64,000 bases of DNA, from assembly GCA_027186245.1 (NCBI GenBank), contig CP114483.1, positions 17,318,220-17,382,219 on the forward strand, in the 5' to 3' direction. The position numbers were made by a program, and so were the translations under genes. Shown here one piece after another: positions 53,596 through 64,000 of the stretch (position 1 is the first letter of the stretch; each line of letters begins with the position of its first letter). The notes under the pieces were generated by a model. The model had not been told where the DNA came from and ran no database searches. It saw only the letters and a program-made list of their open reading frames with translations. This DNA is from Coriaria nepalensis (taxonomy: Eukaryota > Streptophyta > Magnoliopsida > Cucurbitales > Coriariaceae).

Positions 53596-55275
53596 ATTTA
53601 GAATGATTTTCTGACTAAAAGAGACGCAAAAATATGACTTTAAGGCTAAAAAAATGCATAGTTGCCTTCAACAGATCAATTGCAAGTTATGCATGAAAGT
53701 CGCGTTTTAAATGCAAAAAGAGATATCGTTCGAAGTGCCTTCCAACAATTTAATGATTGAAAAGACTGAGTGACATGCTTTTTAATGGTAAAATAATGCA
53801 TTTTTGTCTTCAATAGATTAATTGCAAGTTATGTAATAAAATCATGTTTGAAGGGAAAAAATAAAATTCGTTCGACTTAATTTAGAATGATTTAACGACT
53901 TGAAGAAACTCATCGACATGACTTTAAGGCTAAACAAATGCATTGTTGACTTCAATAGATCAACTGCAAGTTATGCACGAAAGTCATGTTCAAATGCCGA
54001 ATTTCGTTCGGAGTGATTTAGAATGATTTTCTGACTAAAAGAGATGCAAAAATATGACTTTCAGGCTAAAAAAATGCATAGTTGCCTTCAATAGATCAAT
54101 TGCAAGTTATGCATGAAAGTCGCGTTTTAAATGCAAAAAGAGATATGGTCCGAAGTGCCTTCAAACAATTTAATGATTGAAAAGACTGAGTGACATGCTT
54201 TTTAATGGTAAAATAATGCATTGTTGTCTTCAATAGATTAATTGCAAGTTATGTAATAAAATCATGTTTGAAGGGAAAAAATAAAATTCGTTCGACTTAA
54301 TTTAGAATGACTTAACGACTAGAAGAAACTCATCGACATGACTTTAAGGCTAAACAAATGCATTGTTGACTTCAATAGATCAACTGCAAGTTATGCACGA
54401 AAGTCATGTTCAAATGCCAAATTTCGTTCGAAGTGATTTAGAATGATTTTCTGACTAAAAGAGACGCAAAAATATGACTTTAAGGCTAAAAAAATGCATA
54501 GTTGCCTTCAATAGATCAATTGCAAGTTATGCATGAAAGTCGCGTTTTAAATGCAAAAAGAGATATCGTTCGAAGTGCCTTCCAACAATTTAATGATTGA
54601 AAAGACTGAGTGACATGCTTTTTAATGGTAAAATAGTGCATTTTTGTCTTCAATAGATTAATTGCAAGTTATGTAATAAAATCATGTTTGAAGGGAAAAA
54701 ATAAAATTCGTTCGACTTAATTTAGAATGATTTAACGACTTGAAGAAACTCATCGACATGACTTTAAGGCTAAACAAATGCATTGTTGACTTCAATAGAT
54801 CAACTGCAAGTTATGCACGAAAGTCATGTTCAAATGCCGAATTTCGTTCGGAGTGATTTAGAATGATTTTCTGACTAAAAGAGATGCAAAAATATGACTT
54901 TCAGGCTAAAAAAATGCATAGTTGCCTTCAATAGATCAATTGCAAGTTATGCATGAAAGTCGCGTTTTAAATGCAAAAAGAGATATGGTCCGAAGTGCCT
55001 TCAAACAATTTAATGATTGAAAAGACTGAGTGACATGCTTTTTAATGGTAAAATAATGCATTGTTGTCTTCAATAGATTAATTGCAAGTTATGTAATAAA
55101 ATCATGTTTGAAGGGAAAAAATAAAATTCGTTCGACTTAATTTAGAATGATTTAACGACTAGAAGAAACTCATCGACATGACTTTAAGGCTAAACAAATG
55201 CATTGTTGACTTCAATAGATCAACTGCAAGTTATGCACGAAAGTCATGTTCAAATGCCAAATTTCGTTCGAAGTG
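53596..55275 (+). repeat. 840-bp dimeric repeat (two tandem copies)
   Basis: Two alternating unit types form a dimer. P (53,596; 54,436) has atatcgttcg, ttccaacaattt, catttttgtc and gacttgaagaaac. Q (54,016; 54,856) has gagatgcaaaa, gactttcaggc and ggtccgaag. A P-like unit follows at 55,276 (catttttctc). The same P-Q-P-Q-P order lies at 58,917-61,016 in copy 2, and one P-Q pair is at 49,534-50,373. This is an intermediate layer between the 420-bp and 5.32-kb periods. Confidence 0.82.
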
Positions 55276-55695
55276 ATTTAGAATGATTTTCTGACTAAAA
55301 GAGACGCAAAAATATGACTTTAAGGCTAAAAAAATGCATAGTTGCCTTCAACAGATCAATTGCAAGTTATGCATGAAAGTCGCGTTTTAAATGCAAAAAG
55401 AGATATCGTTCGAAGTGCCTTCCAACAATTTAATGATTGAAAAGACTGAGTGACATGCTTTTTAATGGTAAAATAATGCATTTTTCTCTTCAATAGATTA
55501 ATTGCAAGTTATGTAATAAAATCATGTTTGAAGGGAAAAAATAAAATTCGTTCGACTTAATTTAGAATGATTTAACGACTAGAAGAAACTCATCGACATG
55601 ACTTTAAGGCTAAACAAATGCATTGTTGACTTCAATAGATCAACTGCAAGTTATGCACGAAAGTCATGTTCAAATGCCGAATTTCGTTCGAAGTG

Positions 55696-56399
55696 ATTTA
55701 GAATGATTTTCTGACTAAAAGAGACGCAAAAATATGACTTTAAGGCTAAAAAAATGCATAGTTGCCTTCAATAGATCAATTGCAAGTTATGCATGAAAGT
55801 CGCGTTTTAAATGCAAAAAGAGATATGGTTCGAAGTGCCTTCAAACAATTTAATGATTGAAAAGACTGAGTGACATGCTTTTTAATGGTAAAATAATGCA
55901 TTGTTGTCTTCAATAGATTAATTGCAAGTTATGTAAAAAAATAATGATTGAAAGGTGAAAATAGAATTCGTTCGACTTAATATAGAATGATTTAATGACT
56001 CGAAGAGACTCAGTTACATGACTTAAAGGCTAAACAAATGCATTGTTGCCTTCAATAGATCAATTGCAAGTTATGCATGAAAGTCGCGTTTTAAATGCAA
56101 AAAAAGATATCGTTCGAAGTGCCTTCAAACAATTTAATGATTGAAAAGACTGAGTGATATGCTTTTTAATGGTAAAATAATGCATTGTTGTCTTCAATAG
56201 ATTAATTGCAAGTTATGTAAAAAAATAATGATTGAAGGGCGAAAATAGAATTCGTTCGACTTAATATAGAATGATTTAATGACTCGAAGAGACTCAGTTA
56301 CATGACTTAAAGGCTAAACAAATGCATTGTTGCCTTCAATAGATCAACTGCAAGTTATGCACCAAAGTCATATTTAAAGGCCGAATTTCGTTCGAAGTG
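55696..56399 (+). repeat. 704-bp five-monomer block, second copy
   Basis: Same A-B-C/A-B-C structure as at 50,374. The fusion monomer is at 55,980-56,121, and the preceding B is b2 type with the private form gattgaaaggtg in place of gattgaagggcg, also seen in the first and third copies. It closes super-repeat copy 1. Confidence 0.88.
55980..56121 (+). repeat. C2/A fusion monomer, copy 2
   Basis: This looks the same as the fusion at 50,658: C2 5' half, A 3' half, junction inside the core, and the private aaaaaaagatatcg tract. It was copied with the 5.32-kb unit rather than formed anew. Confidence 0.86.
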
Positions 56400-59300
56400 A
56401 TTTAGAAAGATTTAATGACTAAAAGAGACACAAAAATATGACTTTAAGACTAAAAAAATGCATAGTTTCCTTCAATGGTCAATTGCAAGTTATGCCTGAA
56501 AGTCGCGTTTTAAATGCAAAAAGAGATATCGTTCGAAGTGCCTTCAAACAATTTAATGATTGAAAAGACTGAGTGACATGCTTTTTAATGGTAAAATAAT
56601 GCATTGTTGTCTTCAATAGATTAATTGCAAGTTATGTAATAAAATCATGTTTGAAGGGAAAAAATAGAATTCGTTCTACTTAATTTAGAATGATTTAACG
56701 ACTAGAAGAGACTCATGGACATGACTTTAAGGCTAAACAAATGCATTGTTGACTTCAATAGATCAACTGCAAGTTATGCACGAAAGTCATGTTCAAATGC
56801 CGAATTTCGTTCGGAGTGATTTAGAATTATTTTCTGACTAAAAGAGATGCAAAAATATGACTTTAAGGCTAAAAAAATGCGTAGTTGCCTTCAATAAATC
56901 AATTGCAAGTTATGCATGAAAGTCACGTTTTAAATGCAAAAAGAGATATGGTCCGAAGTGCCTTCAAACAATTTAATGATTGAAAAGACTGAGTGACATG
57001 CTTTTTAATGGTAAAATAATGCATTGTTGTCTTCAATAGATTAATTGCAAGTTATGTAATAAAATCATGTTTGAAGGGAAAAAATAAAATTCGTTCGACT
57101 TAATTTAGAATGATTTAACGACTAGAAGACACTCATCGACATGACTTTAAGGCGAAACAAATGCATTGTTGACTTCAATAGATCAACTGCAAGTTATGCA
57201 CGAAAGTCATGTTCAAATGCCAAATTTCGTTCGAAGTGATTTAGAATGATTTTCTGACTAAAAGAGACGCAAAAATATGACTTTAAGGCTAAAAAAATGC
57301 ATAGTTGCCTTCAATAGATCAATTGCAAGTTATGCATGAAAGTCGCGTTTTAAATGCAAAAAGAGATATCGTTCGAAGTGCCTTCAAACAATTTAATGAT
57401 TGAAAAGACTGAGTGACATGCTTTTTAATGGTAAAATAATGCATTGTTGTCTTCAATAGATTAATTGCAAGTTATGTAATAAAATCATGTTTGAAGGGAA
57501 AAAATAAAAATCGTTTGACTTAATTTAGAATGATTTAACGACTAGAAGAGACTCATTGACATGACTTTAAGGCTAAACAAATGCATTGTTGACTTCAATA
57601 GATCAACTGCAAGTTATGCACGAAAGTCATGTTCAAATGCCGAATTTCGTTCGAAGTGATTTAGAATGATTTTCTGACTAAAAGAGACGCAAAAATATGA
57701 CTTTAAGGCTAAAAAAATGCATAGTTGCCTTCAATAGATCAATTGCAAGTTATGCATGAAAGTCGCGTTTTAAATGCAAAAAGAGATATGGTTCGAAGTG
57801 CCTTCAAACAATTTAATGATTGAAAAGACTGAGTGACATGCTTTTTAATGGTAAAATAATGCATTGTTGTCTTCAATAGATTAATTGCAAGTTATGTAAT
57901 AAAATCATGTTTGAAGGGAAAAAATAAAATTTGTTCGACTTAATATAGAATGATTTAATGACTCGAAGAGACTCAGTTACATGACTTAAAGGCTAAACAA
58001 ATGCATTGTTGCCTTCAATAGATCCACTGCAAGTGATGCACCAAAGTCATATTTAAAGGCCGAATTTCGTTCGAAGTGATTTAGAAAGATTTAACGACTA
58101 AAAGAGACACAAAAATATGACTTTAAGACAAAAAAAATGCATAGTTTCCTTCAATGGTCAATTGCAAGTTATGCATGAAAGTCGCGTTTTAAATGCAAAA
58201 AGAGATATGGTTCGAAGTGCCTTCAAACAATTTAATGATTGAAAAGACTGAGTGACATGCTTTTTAATGGTAAAATAATGCATTGTTGTCTTCAATAGAT
58301 TAATTGCAAGTTATGTAATAAAATCATGTTTGAAGGGAAAAAATAAAATTCGTTCGACTTAATATAGAATGATTTAATGACTCGAAGAGACTCAGTTACA
58401 TGACTTAAAGGCTAAACAAATGCATTGTTGCCTTCAATAGATCCACTGCAAGTGATGCACCAAAGTCATATTTAAAGGCCGAATTTCGTTCGAAGTGATT
58501 TAGAAAGATTTAATGACTAAAAGAGACACAAAAATATGACTTTAAGACTAAAAAAATGCATAGTTTCCTTCAATGGTCAATTGCAAGTTATGCCTGAAAG
58601 TCGCGTTTTAAATGCAAAAAGAGATATGGTTCGAAGTGCCTTCAAACAATTTAATGATTGAAAAGACTGAGTGACATGCTTTTTAATGGTAAAATAATGC
58701 ATTGTTGTCTTCAATAGATTAATTGCAAGTTATGTAATAAAATCATGTTTGAAGGGAAAAAATAAAATTCGTTCGACTTAATTTAGAATGATTTAACGAC
58801 TAGAAGAAACTCATCGACATGACTTTAAGGCTAAACAAATGCATTGTTGACTTCAATAGATCAACTGCAAGTTATGCACGAAAGTCATGTTCAAATGCCA
58901 AATTTCGTTCGAAGTGATTTAGAATGATTTTCTGACTAAAAGAGACTCAAAAATATGACTTTAAGGCTAAAAAAATGCATAGTTGCCTTCAACAGATCAA
59001 TTGCAAGTTATGCATGAAAGTCGCGTTTTAAATGCAAAAAGAGATATCGTTCGAAGTGCCTTCCAACAATTTAATGATTGAAAAGACTGAGTGACATGCT
59101 TTTTAATGGTAAAATAATGCATTTTTGTCTTCAATAGATTAATTGCAAGTTATGTAATAAAATCATGTTTGAAGGGAAAAAATAAAATTCGTTCGACTTA
59201 ATTTAGAATGATTTAACGACTTGAAGAAACTCATCGACATGACTTTAAGGCTAAACAAATGCATTGTTGACTTCAATAGATCAACTGCAAGTTATGCACG

Positions 59301-61016
59301 AAAGTCATGTTCAAATGCCGAATTTCGTTCGGAGTGATTTAGAATGATTTTCTGACTAAAAGAGATGCAAAAATATGACTTTCAGGCTAAAAAAATGCAT
59401 AGTTGCCTTCAATAGATCAATTGCAAGTTATGCATGAAAGTCGCGTTTTAAATGCAAAAAGAGGTATGGTCCGAAGTGCCTTCAAACAATTTAATGATTG
59501 AAAAGACTGAGTGACATGCTTTTTAATGGTAAAATAATGCATTGTTGTCTTCAATAGATTAATTGCAAGTTATGTAATAAAATCATGTTTGAAGGGAAAA
59601 AATAAAATTCGTTCGACTTAATTTAGAATGATTTAACGACTAGAAGAAACTCATCGACATGACTTTAAGGCTAAACAAATGCATTGTTGACTTCAATAGA
59701 TCAACTGCAAGTTATGCACGAAAGTCATGTTCAAATGCCAAATTTCGTTCGAAGTGATTTAGAATGATTTTCTGACTAAAAGAGACGCAAAAATATGACT
59801 TTAAGGCTAAAAAAATGCATAGTTGCCTTCAATAGATCAATTGCAAGTTATGCATGAAAGTCGCGTTTTAAATGCAAAAAGAGATATCGTTCGAAGTGCC
59901 TTCCAACAATTTAATGATTGAAAAGACTGAGTGACATGCTTTTTAATGGTAAAATAATGCATTTTTGTCTTCAATAGATTAATTGCAAGTTATGTAATAA
60001 AATCATGTTTGAAGGGAAAAAATAAAATTCGTTCGACTTAATTTAGAATGATTTAACGACTTGAAGAAACTCATCGACATGACTTTAAGGCTAAACAAAT
60101 GCATTGTTGACTTCAATAGATCAACTGCAAGTTATGCACGAAAGTCATGTTCAAATGCCGAATTTCGTTCGGAGTGATTTAGAATGATTTTCTGACTAAA
60201 TGAGATGCAAAAATATGACTTTCAGGCTAAAAAAATGCATAGTTGCCTTCAATAGATCAATTGCAAGTTATGCATGAAAGTCGCGTTTTAAATGCAAAAA
60301 GAGATATGGTCCGAAGTGCCTTCAAACAATTTAATGATTGAAAAGACTGAGTGACATGCTTTTTAATGGTAAAATAATGCATTGTTGTCTTCAATAGATT
60401 AATTGCAAGTTATGTAATAAAATCATGTTTGAAGGGAAAAAATAAAATTCGTTCGACTTAATTTAGAATGATTTAACGACTAGAAGAAACTCATCGACAT
60501 GACTTTAAGGCTAAACAAATGCATTGTTGACTTCAATAGATCAACTGCAAGTTATGCACGAAAGTCATGTTCAAATGCCAAATTTCGTTCGAAGTGATTT
60601 AGAATGATTTTCTGACTAAAAGAGACGCAAAAATATGACTTTAAGGCTAAAAAAATGCATAGTTGCCTTCAACAGATCAATTGCAAGTTATGCATGAAAG
60701 TCGCGTTTTAAATGCAAAAAGAGATATCGTTCGAAGTGCCTTCCAACAATTTAATGATTGAAAAGACTGAGTGACATGCTTTTTAATGGTAAAATAATGC
60801 ATTTTTCTCTTCAATAGATTAATTGCAAGTTATGTAATAAAATCATGTTTGAAGGGAAAAAATAAAATTCGTTCGACTTAATTTAGAATGATTTAACGAC
60901 TAGAAGAAACTCATCGACATGACTTTAAGGCTAAACAAATGCATTGTTGACTTCAATAGATCAACTGCAAGTTATGCACGAAAGTCATGTTCAAATGCCG
61001 AATTTCGTTCGAAGTG

Positions 61017-61720
61017 ATTTAGAATGATTTTCTGACTAAAAGAGACGCAAAAATATGACTTTAAGGCTAAAAAAATGCATAGTTGCCTTCAATAGATCAA
61101 TTGCAAGTTATGCATGAAAGTCGCGTTTTAAATGCAAAAAGAGATATGGTTCGAAGTGCCTTCAAACAATTTAATGATTGAAAAGACTGAGTGACATGCT
61201 TTTTAATGGTAAAATAATGCATTGTTGTCTTCAATAGATTAATTGCAAGTTATGTAAAAAAATAATGATTGAAAGGTGAAAATAGAATTCGTTCGACTTA
61301 ATATAGAATGATTTAATGACTCGAAGAGACTCAGTTACATGACTTAAAGGCTAAACAAATGCATTGTTGCCTTCAATAGATCAATTGCAAGTTATGCATG
61401 AAAGTCGCGTTTTAAATGCAAAAAAAGATATCGTTCGAAGTGCCTTCAAACAATTTAATGATTGAAAAGACTGAGTGATATGCTTTTTAATGGTAAAATA
61501 ATGCATTGTTGTCTTCAATAGATTAATTGCAAGTTATGTAAAAAAATAATGATTGAAGGGCGAAAATAGAATTCGTTCGACTTAATATAGAATGATTTAA
61601 TGACTCGAAGAGACTCAGTTACATGACTTAAAGGCTAAACAAATGCATTGTTGCCTTCAATAGATCAACTGCAAGTTATGCACCAAAGTCATATTTAAAG
61701 GCCGAATTTCGTTCGAAGTG
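61017..61720 (+). repeat. 704-bp five-monomer block, third copy
   Basis: Same structure as at 55,696 and near-identical to it by eye. It closes super-repeat copy 2 and sits 5,321 bp after the second 704-bp block. Confidence 0.88.
61301..61442 (+). repeat. C2/A fusion monomer, copy 3
   Basis: Third copy of the fused monomer with the same junction in the core and the same private A-run. It is flanked on both sides by b2-type B monomers. Confidence 0.86.
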
Positions 61721-64000
61721 ATTTAGAAAGATTTAATGACTAAAAGAGACACAAAAATATGACTTTAAGACTAAAAAAATGCATAGTTTCCTTCAATGGT
61801 CAATTGCAAGTTATGCCTGAAAGTCGCGTTTTAAATGCAAAAAGAGATATCGTTCGAAGTGCCTTCAAACAATTTAATGATTGAAAAGACTGAGTGACAT
61901 GCTTTTTAATGGTAAAATAATGCATTGTTGTCTTCAATAGATTAATTGCAAGTTATGTAATAAAATCATGTTTGAAGGGAAAAAATAGAATTCGTTCTAC
62001 TTAATTTAGAATGATTTAACGACTAGAAGAGACTCATGGACATGACTTTAAGGCTAAACAAATGCATTGTTGACTTCAATAGATCAACTGCAAGTTATGC
62101 ACGAAAGTCATGTTCAAATGCCGAATTTCGTTCGGAGTGATTTAGAATTATTTTCTGACTAAAAGAGATGCAAAAATATGACTTTAAGGCTAAAAAAATG
62201 CGTAGTTGCCTTCAATAAATCAATTGCAAGTTATGCATGAAAGTCACGTTTTAAATGCAAAAAGAGATATGGTCCGAAGTGCCTTCAAACAATTTAATGA
62301 TTGAAAAGACTGAGTGACATGCTTTTTAATGGTAAAATAATGCATTGTTGTCTTCAATAGATTAATTGCAAGTTATGTAATAAAATCATGTTTGAAGGGA
62401 AAAAATAAAATTCGTTCGACTTAATTTAGAATGATTTAACGACTAGAAGACACTCATCGACATGACTTTAAGGCGAAACAAATGCATTGTTGACTTCAAT
62501 AGATCAACTGCAAGTTATGCACGAAAGTCATGTTCAAATGCCAAATTTCGTTCGAAGTGATTTAGAATGATTTTCTGACTAAAAGAGACGCAAAAATATG
62601 ACTTTAAGGCTAAAAAAATGCATAGTTGCCTTCAATAGATCAATTGCAAGTTATGCATGAAAGTCGCGTTTTAAATGCAAAAAGAGATATCGTTCGAAGT
62701 GCCTTCAAACAATTTAATGATTGAAAAGACTGAGTGACATGCTTTTTAATGGTAAAATAATGCATTGTTGTCTTCAATAGATTAATTGCAAGTTATGTAA
62801 TAAAATCATGTTTGAAGGGAAAAAATAAAAATCGTTTGACTTAATTTAGAATGATTTAACGACTAGAAGAGACTCATTGACATGACTTTAAGGCTAAACA
62901 AATGCATTGTTGACTTCAATAGATCAACTGCAAGTTATGCACGAAAGTCATGTTCAAATGCCGAATTTCGTTCGAAGTGATTTAGAATGATTTTCTGACT
63001 AAAAGAGACGCAAAAATATAACTTTAAGGCTAAAAAAATGCATAGTTGCCTTCAATAGATCAATTGCAAGTTATGCATGAAAGTCGCGTTTTAAATGCAA
63101 AAAGAGATATGGTTCGAAGTGCCTTCAAACAATTTAATGATTGAAAAGACTGAGTGACATGCTTTTTAATGGTAAAATAATGCATTGTTGTCTTCAATAG
63201 ATTAATTGCAAGTTATGTAATAAAATCATGTTTGAAGGGAAAAAATAAAATTTGTTCGACTTAATATAGAATGATTTAATGACTCGAAGAGACTCAGTTA
63301 CATGACTTAAAGGCTAAACAAATGCATTGTTGCCTTCAATAGATCCACTGCAAGTGATGCACCAAAGTCATATTTAAAGGCCGAATTTCGTTCGAAGTGA
63401 TTTAGAAAGATTTAACGACTAAAAGAGACACAAAAATATGACTTTAAGACAAAAAAAATGCATAGTTTCCTTCAATGGTCAATTGCAAGTTATGCATGAA
63501 AGTCGCGTTTTAAATGCAAAAAGAGATATGGTTCGAAGTGCCTTCAAACAATTTAATGATTGAAAAGACTGAGTGACATGCTTTTTAATGGTAAAATAAT
63601 GCATTGTTGTCTTCAATAGATTAATTGCAAGTTATGTAATAAAATCATGTTTGAAGGGAAAAAATAAAATTCGTTCGACTTAATATAGAATGATTTAATG
63701 ACTCGAAGAGACTCAGTTACATGACTTAAAGGCTAAACAAATGCATTGTTGCCTTCAATAGATCCACTGCAAGTGATGCACCAAAGTCATATTTAAAGGC
63801 CGAATTTCGTTCGAAGTGATTTAGAAAGATTTAATGACTAAAAGAGACACAAAAATATGACTTTAAGACTAAAAAAATGCATAGTTTCCTTCAATGGTCA
63901 ATTGCAAGTTATGCCTGAAAGTCGCGTTTTAAATGCAAAAAGAGATATGGTTCGAAGTGCCTTCAAACAATTTAATGATTGAAAAGACTGAGTGACATGC
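61721..64000 (+). repeat. 5.32-kb super-repeat, copy 3 (partial)
   Basis: The first 2,280 bp of a third copy run to the window end. Unit order (61,721; 62,140; 62,560; 62,980; 63,400; 63,819) follows copy 2, including C2/A2 at 63,819, so it agrees with copy 2 where copy 1 differs. One private change is aaaatataactttaag near 63,017. The remainder lies outside the window. Confidence 0.85.

Larger units (their letters stand above)
51078..56399 (+). repeat. 5.32-kb super-repeat, copy 1
   Basis: Length is 5,322 bp: eleven trimer units and one 704-bp block. It opens with an A2 unit (51,078), then a gaattattttctg unit (51,497), a unit whose C has gaagacactcatcg and aaggcgaaac (51,917), an A1 unit whose B ends aaaaatcgtttgac (52,337) and an A2 unit (52,757). 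An A1 unit (53,176), two 840-bp dimers (53,596-55,275), one more unit (55,276) and the 704-bp block (55,696) follow. It differs from copy 2 most clearly at about 53,042-53,270. Private changes include aaaatagtgc near 54,633 and gacttaacg near 54,309. Confidence 0.88.
56400..61720 (+). repeat. 5.32-kb super-repeat, copy 2
   Basis: Length is 5,321 bp, with the same order of variant units as copy 1. The exception is that the sixth unit (58,498) is A2 preceded by C2, where copy 1 has A1 preceded by C1. That swap adds one caatggtc deletion and explains the 1-bp shorter length. Private changes include gagactcaaaaat near 58,941, gaggtatgg near 59,461 and aaatgagatgc near 60,199. It ends with a 704-bp block at 61,017. 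Confidence 0.88.
1..64000. repeat. Tandem satellite array, 420-bp trimeric higher-order unit
   Basis: The same 420-bp block recurs without interruption across the window. Unit starts (first base of monomer A) are 1 to 1681 and then 2102 to 5042 in steps of 420, 5461, 5880 to 19320 in steps of 420, 19739, and so on to 63819, which is cut by the window end. I count 147 trimer units of 418-421 bp and three 704-bp blocks; the summed 1-bp indels account exactly for the final phase. All copies run in the same direction. In the first unit stops close all six frames: forward at 4, 9 and 17, reverse (as tta, cta, tca) at 3, 20 and 73. As 420 is divisible by three, these stops recur in phase, so the array is non-coding. 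G+C is about 32%. A centromeric or heterochromatic role is inference from size and structure. Confidence 0.97.
48694..64000. repeat. Zone V: 5.32-kb super-repeat domain
   Basis: From 48,694 the array shows long-range order. The 704-bp blocks that close each super-repeat start at 50,374, 55,696 and 61,017, which are 5,322 and 5,321 bp apart. Two complete super-repeats (51,078-56,399 and 56,400-61,720) and a partial third (61,721 to the end) follow one another. The stretch 48,694-51,077 looks like a shorter, incomplete version: it shares the gaattattttctg unit at its start and the 704-bp block at its end, but has fewer internal units. Only scattered base changes separate the copies, so the amplification looks recent. 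Confidence 0.8.

Noticed and set aside
1..64000. CRISPR array
   Set aside because: The conserved cores recur every 136-142 bp, but the sequence between them is also repeated and not unique, so there are no spacers. No cas-like gene is present.
1..64000. Repetitive protein gene with a 140-residue repeat
   Set aside because: The 420-bp period would keep frame, but stops occur in all three forward frames within 20 bp of each unit start and in all three reverse frames by position 75, so no frame is open for more than about one unit.
1..64000. Short open frames within single units
   Set aside because: Any such frame is shorter than one 420-bp period, recurs by copying, and shows no sign of coding constraint: 1-bp indels are tolerated.
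1..64000. Transposon or viral tandem insertion
   Set aside because: I see no terminal repeats, target duplications, polymerase, transposase or integrase motifs. The unit is too short and is non-coding.
1..64000. Ribosomal DNA spacer repeats
   Set aside because: No rRNA sequence is seen, and the array shows nested higher-order units rather than the short subrepeats beside an rRNA gene.
1..64000. Firm assignment to Tenebrio molitor or another beetle
   Set aside because: Monomer length and the EcoRI site are suggestive, but I cannot align to a reference, and monomers near 140 bp occur in many animals and plants.
51078..64000. Super-repeat copies as a pure assembly artefact
   Set aside because: Not excluded, but copies 1 and 2 have distinct private changes and a patch difference at about 53,042-53,270, which a simple duplicate of one sequence would not show.

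Overview
The whole 64 kb window is one uninterrupted tandem satellite array. I see no gene, RNA gene, transposon, CRISPR array or unique sequence, and both window edges fall inside the array. The DNA is A+T-rich (134 G+C of 420 in the first unit, about 32%). A satellite block of this size and hierarchy means a eukaryotic nuclear genome, most likely centromeric or pericentromeric heterochromatin. The species cannot be fixed from the sequence. A monomer near 142 bp with an EcoRI site recalls satellites reported in tenebrionid beetles (Tenebrio molitor, Palorus ratzeburgii), but this is a likeness of length and enzyme only, recalled from memory and not aligned.

The basic unit is a 420-bp trimer of three related, head-to-tail monomers: A (142 bp), B (142 bp) and C (136 bp). 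All three share a conserved core of about 48 bp around the word cttcaatagat, while their flanks differ. I count 150 complete blocks plus 182 bp of the next. Of these, 147 are ordinary trimers of 418-421 bp and 3 are five-monomer blocks of 704 bp. All copies have the same orientation. Stops close all six frames within each unit, so the array is non-coding.

From left to right the variants change. Zone I (1-15,119) is fairly uniform, with an EcoRI site in nearly every B monomer. Zone II (15,120-19,319) is a mixed transition. Zone III (19,320-30,237) is dominated by a form that has mostly lost the EcoRI site. Zone IV (30,238-48,693) intersperses a second, linked haplotype (b2, C2, A2) that carries a 1-bp deletion in the A core. 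Zone V (48,694-64,000) is organised as 5.32-kb super-repeats, two complete and one partial, each ending in a 704-bp block that holds a C/A fusion monomer.

Longer nested duplications occur throughout: 840 bp, 1.26, 2.1, 2.9, 3.776 and 5.32 kb. Several hybrid monomers switch type at or beside the shared core. One zone-I haplotype reappears 17-20 kb away inside zone III. The window therefore records repeated unequal exchange and conversion in a satellite. The most interesting signals are the recombinant monomers centred on the core and the nested super-repeat structure.
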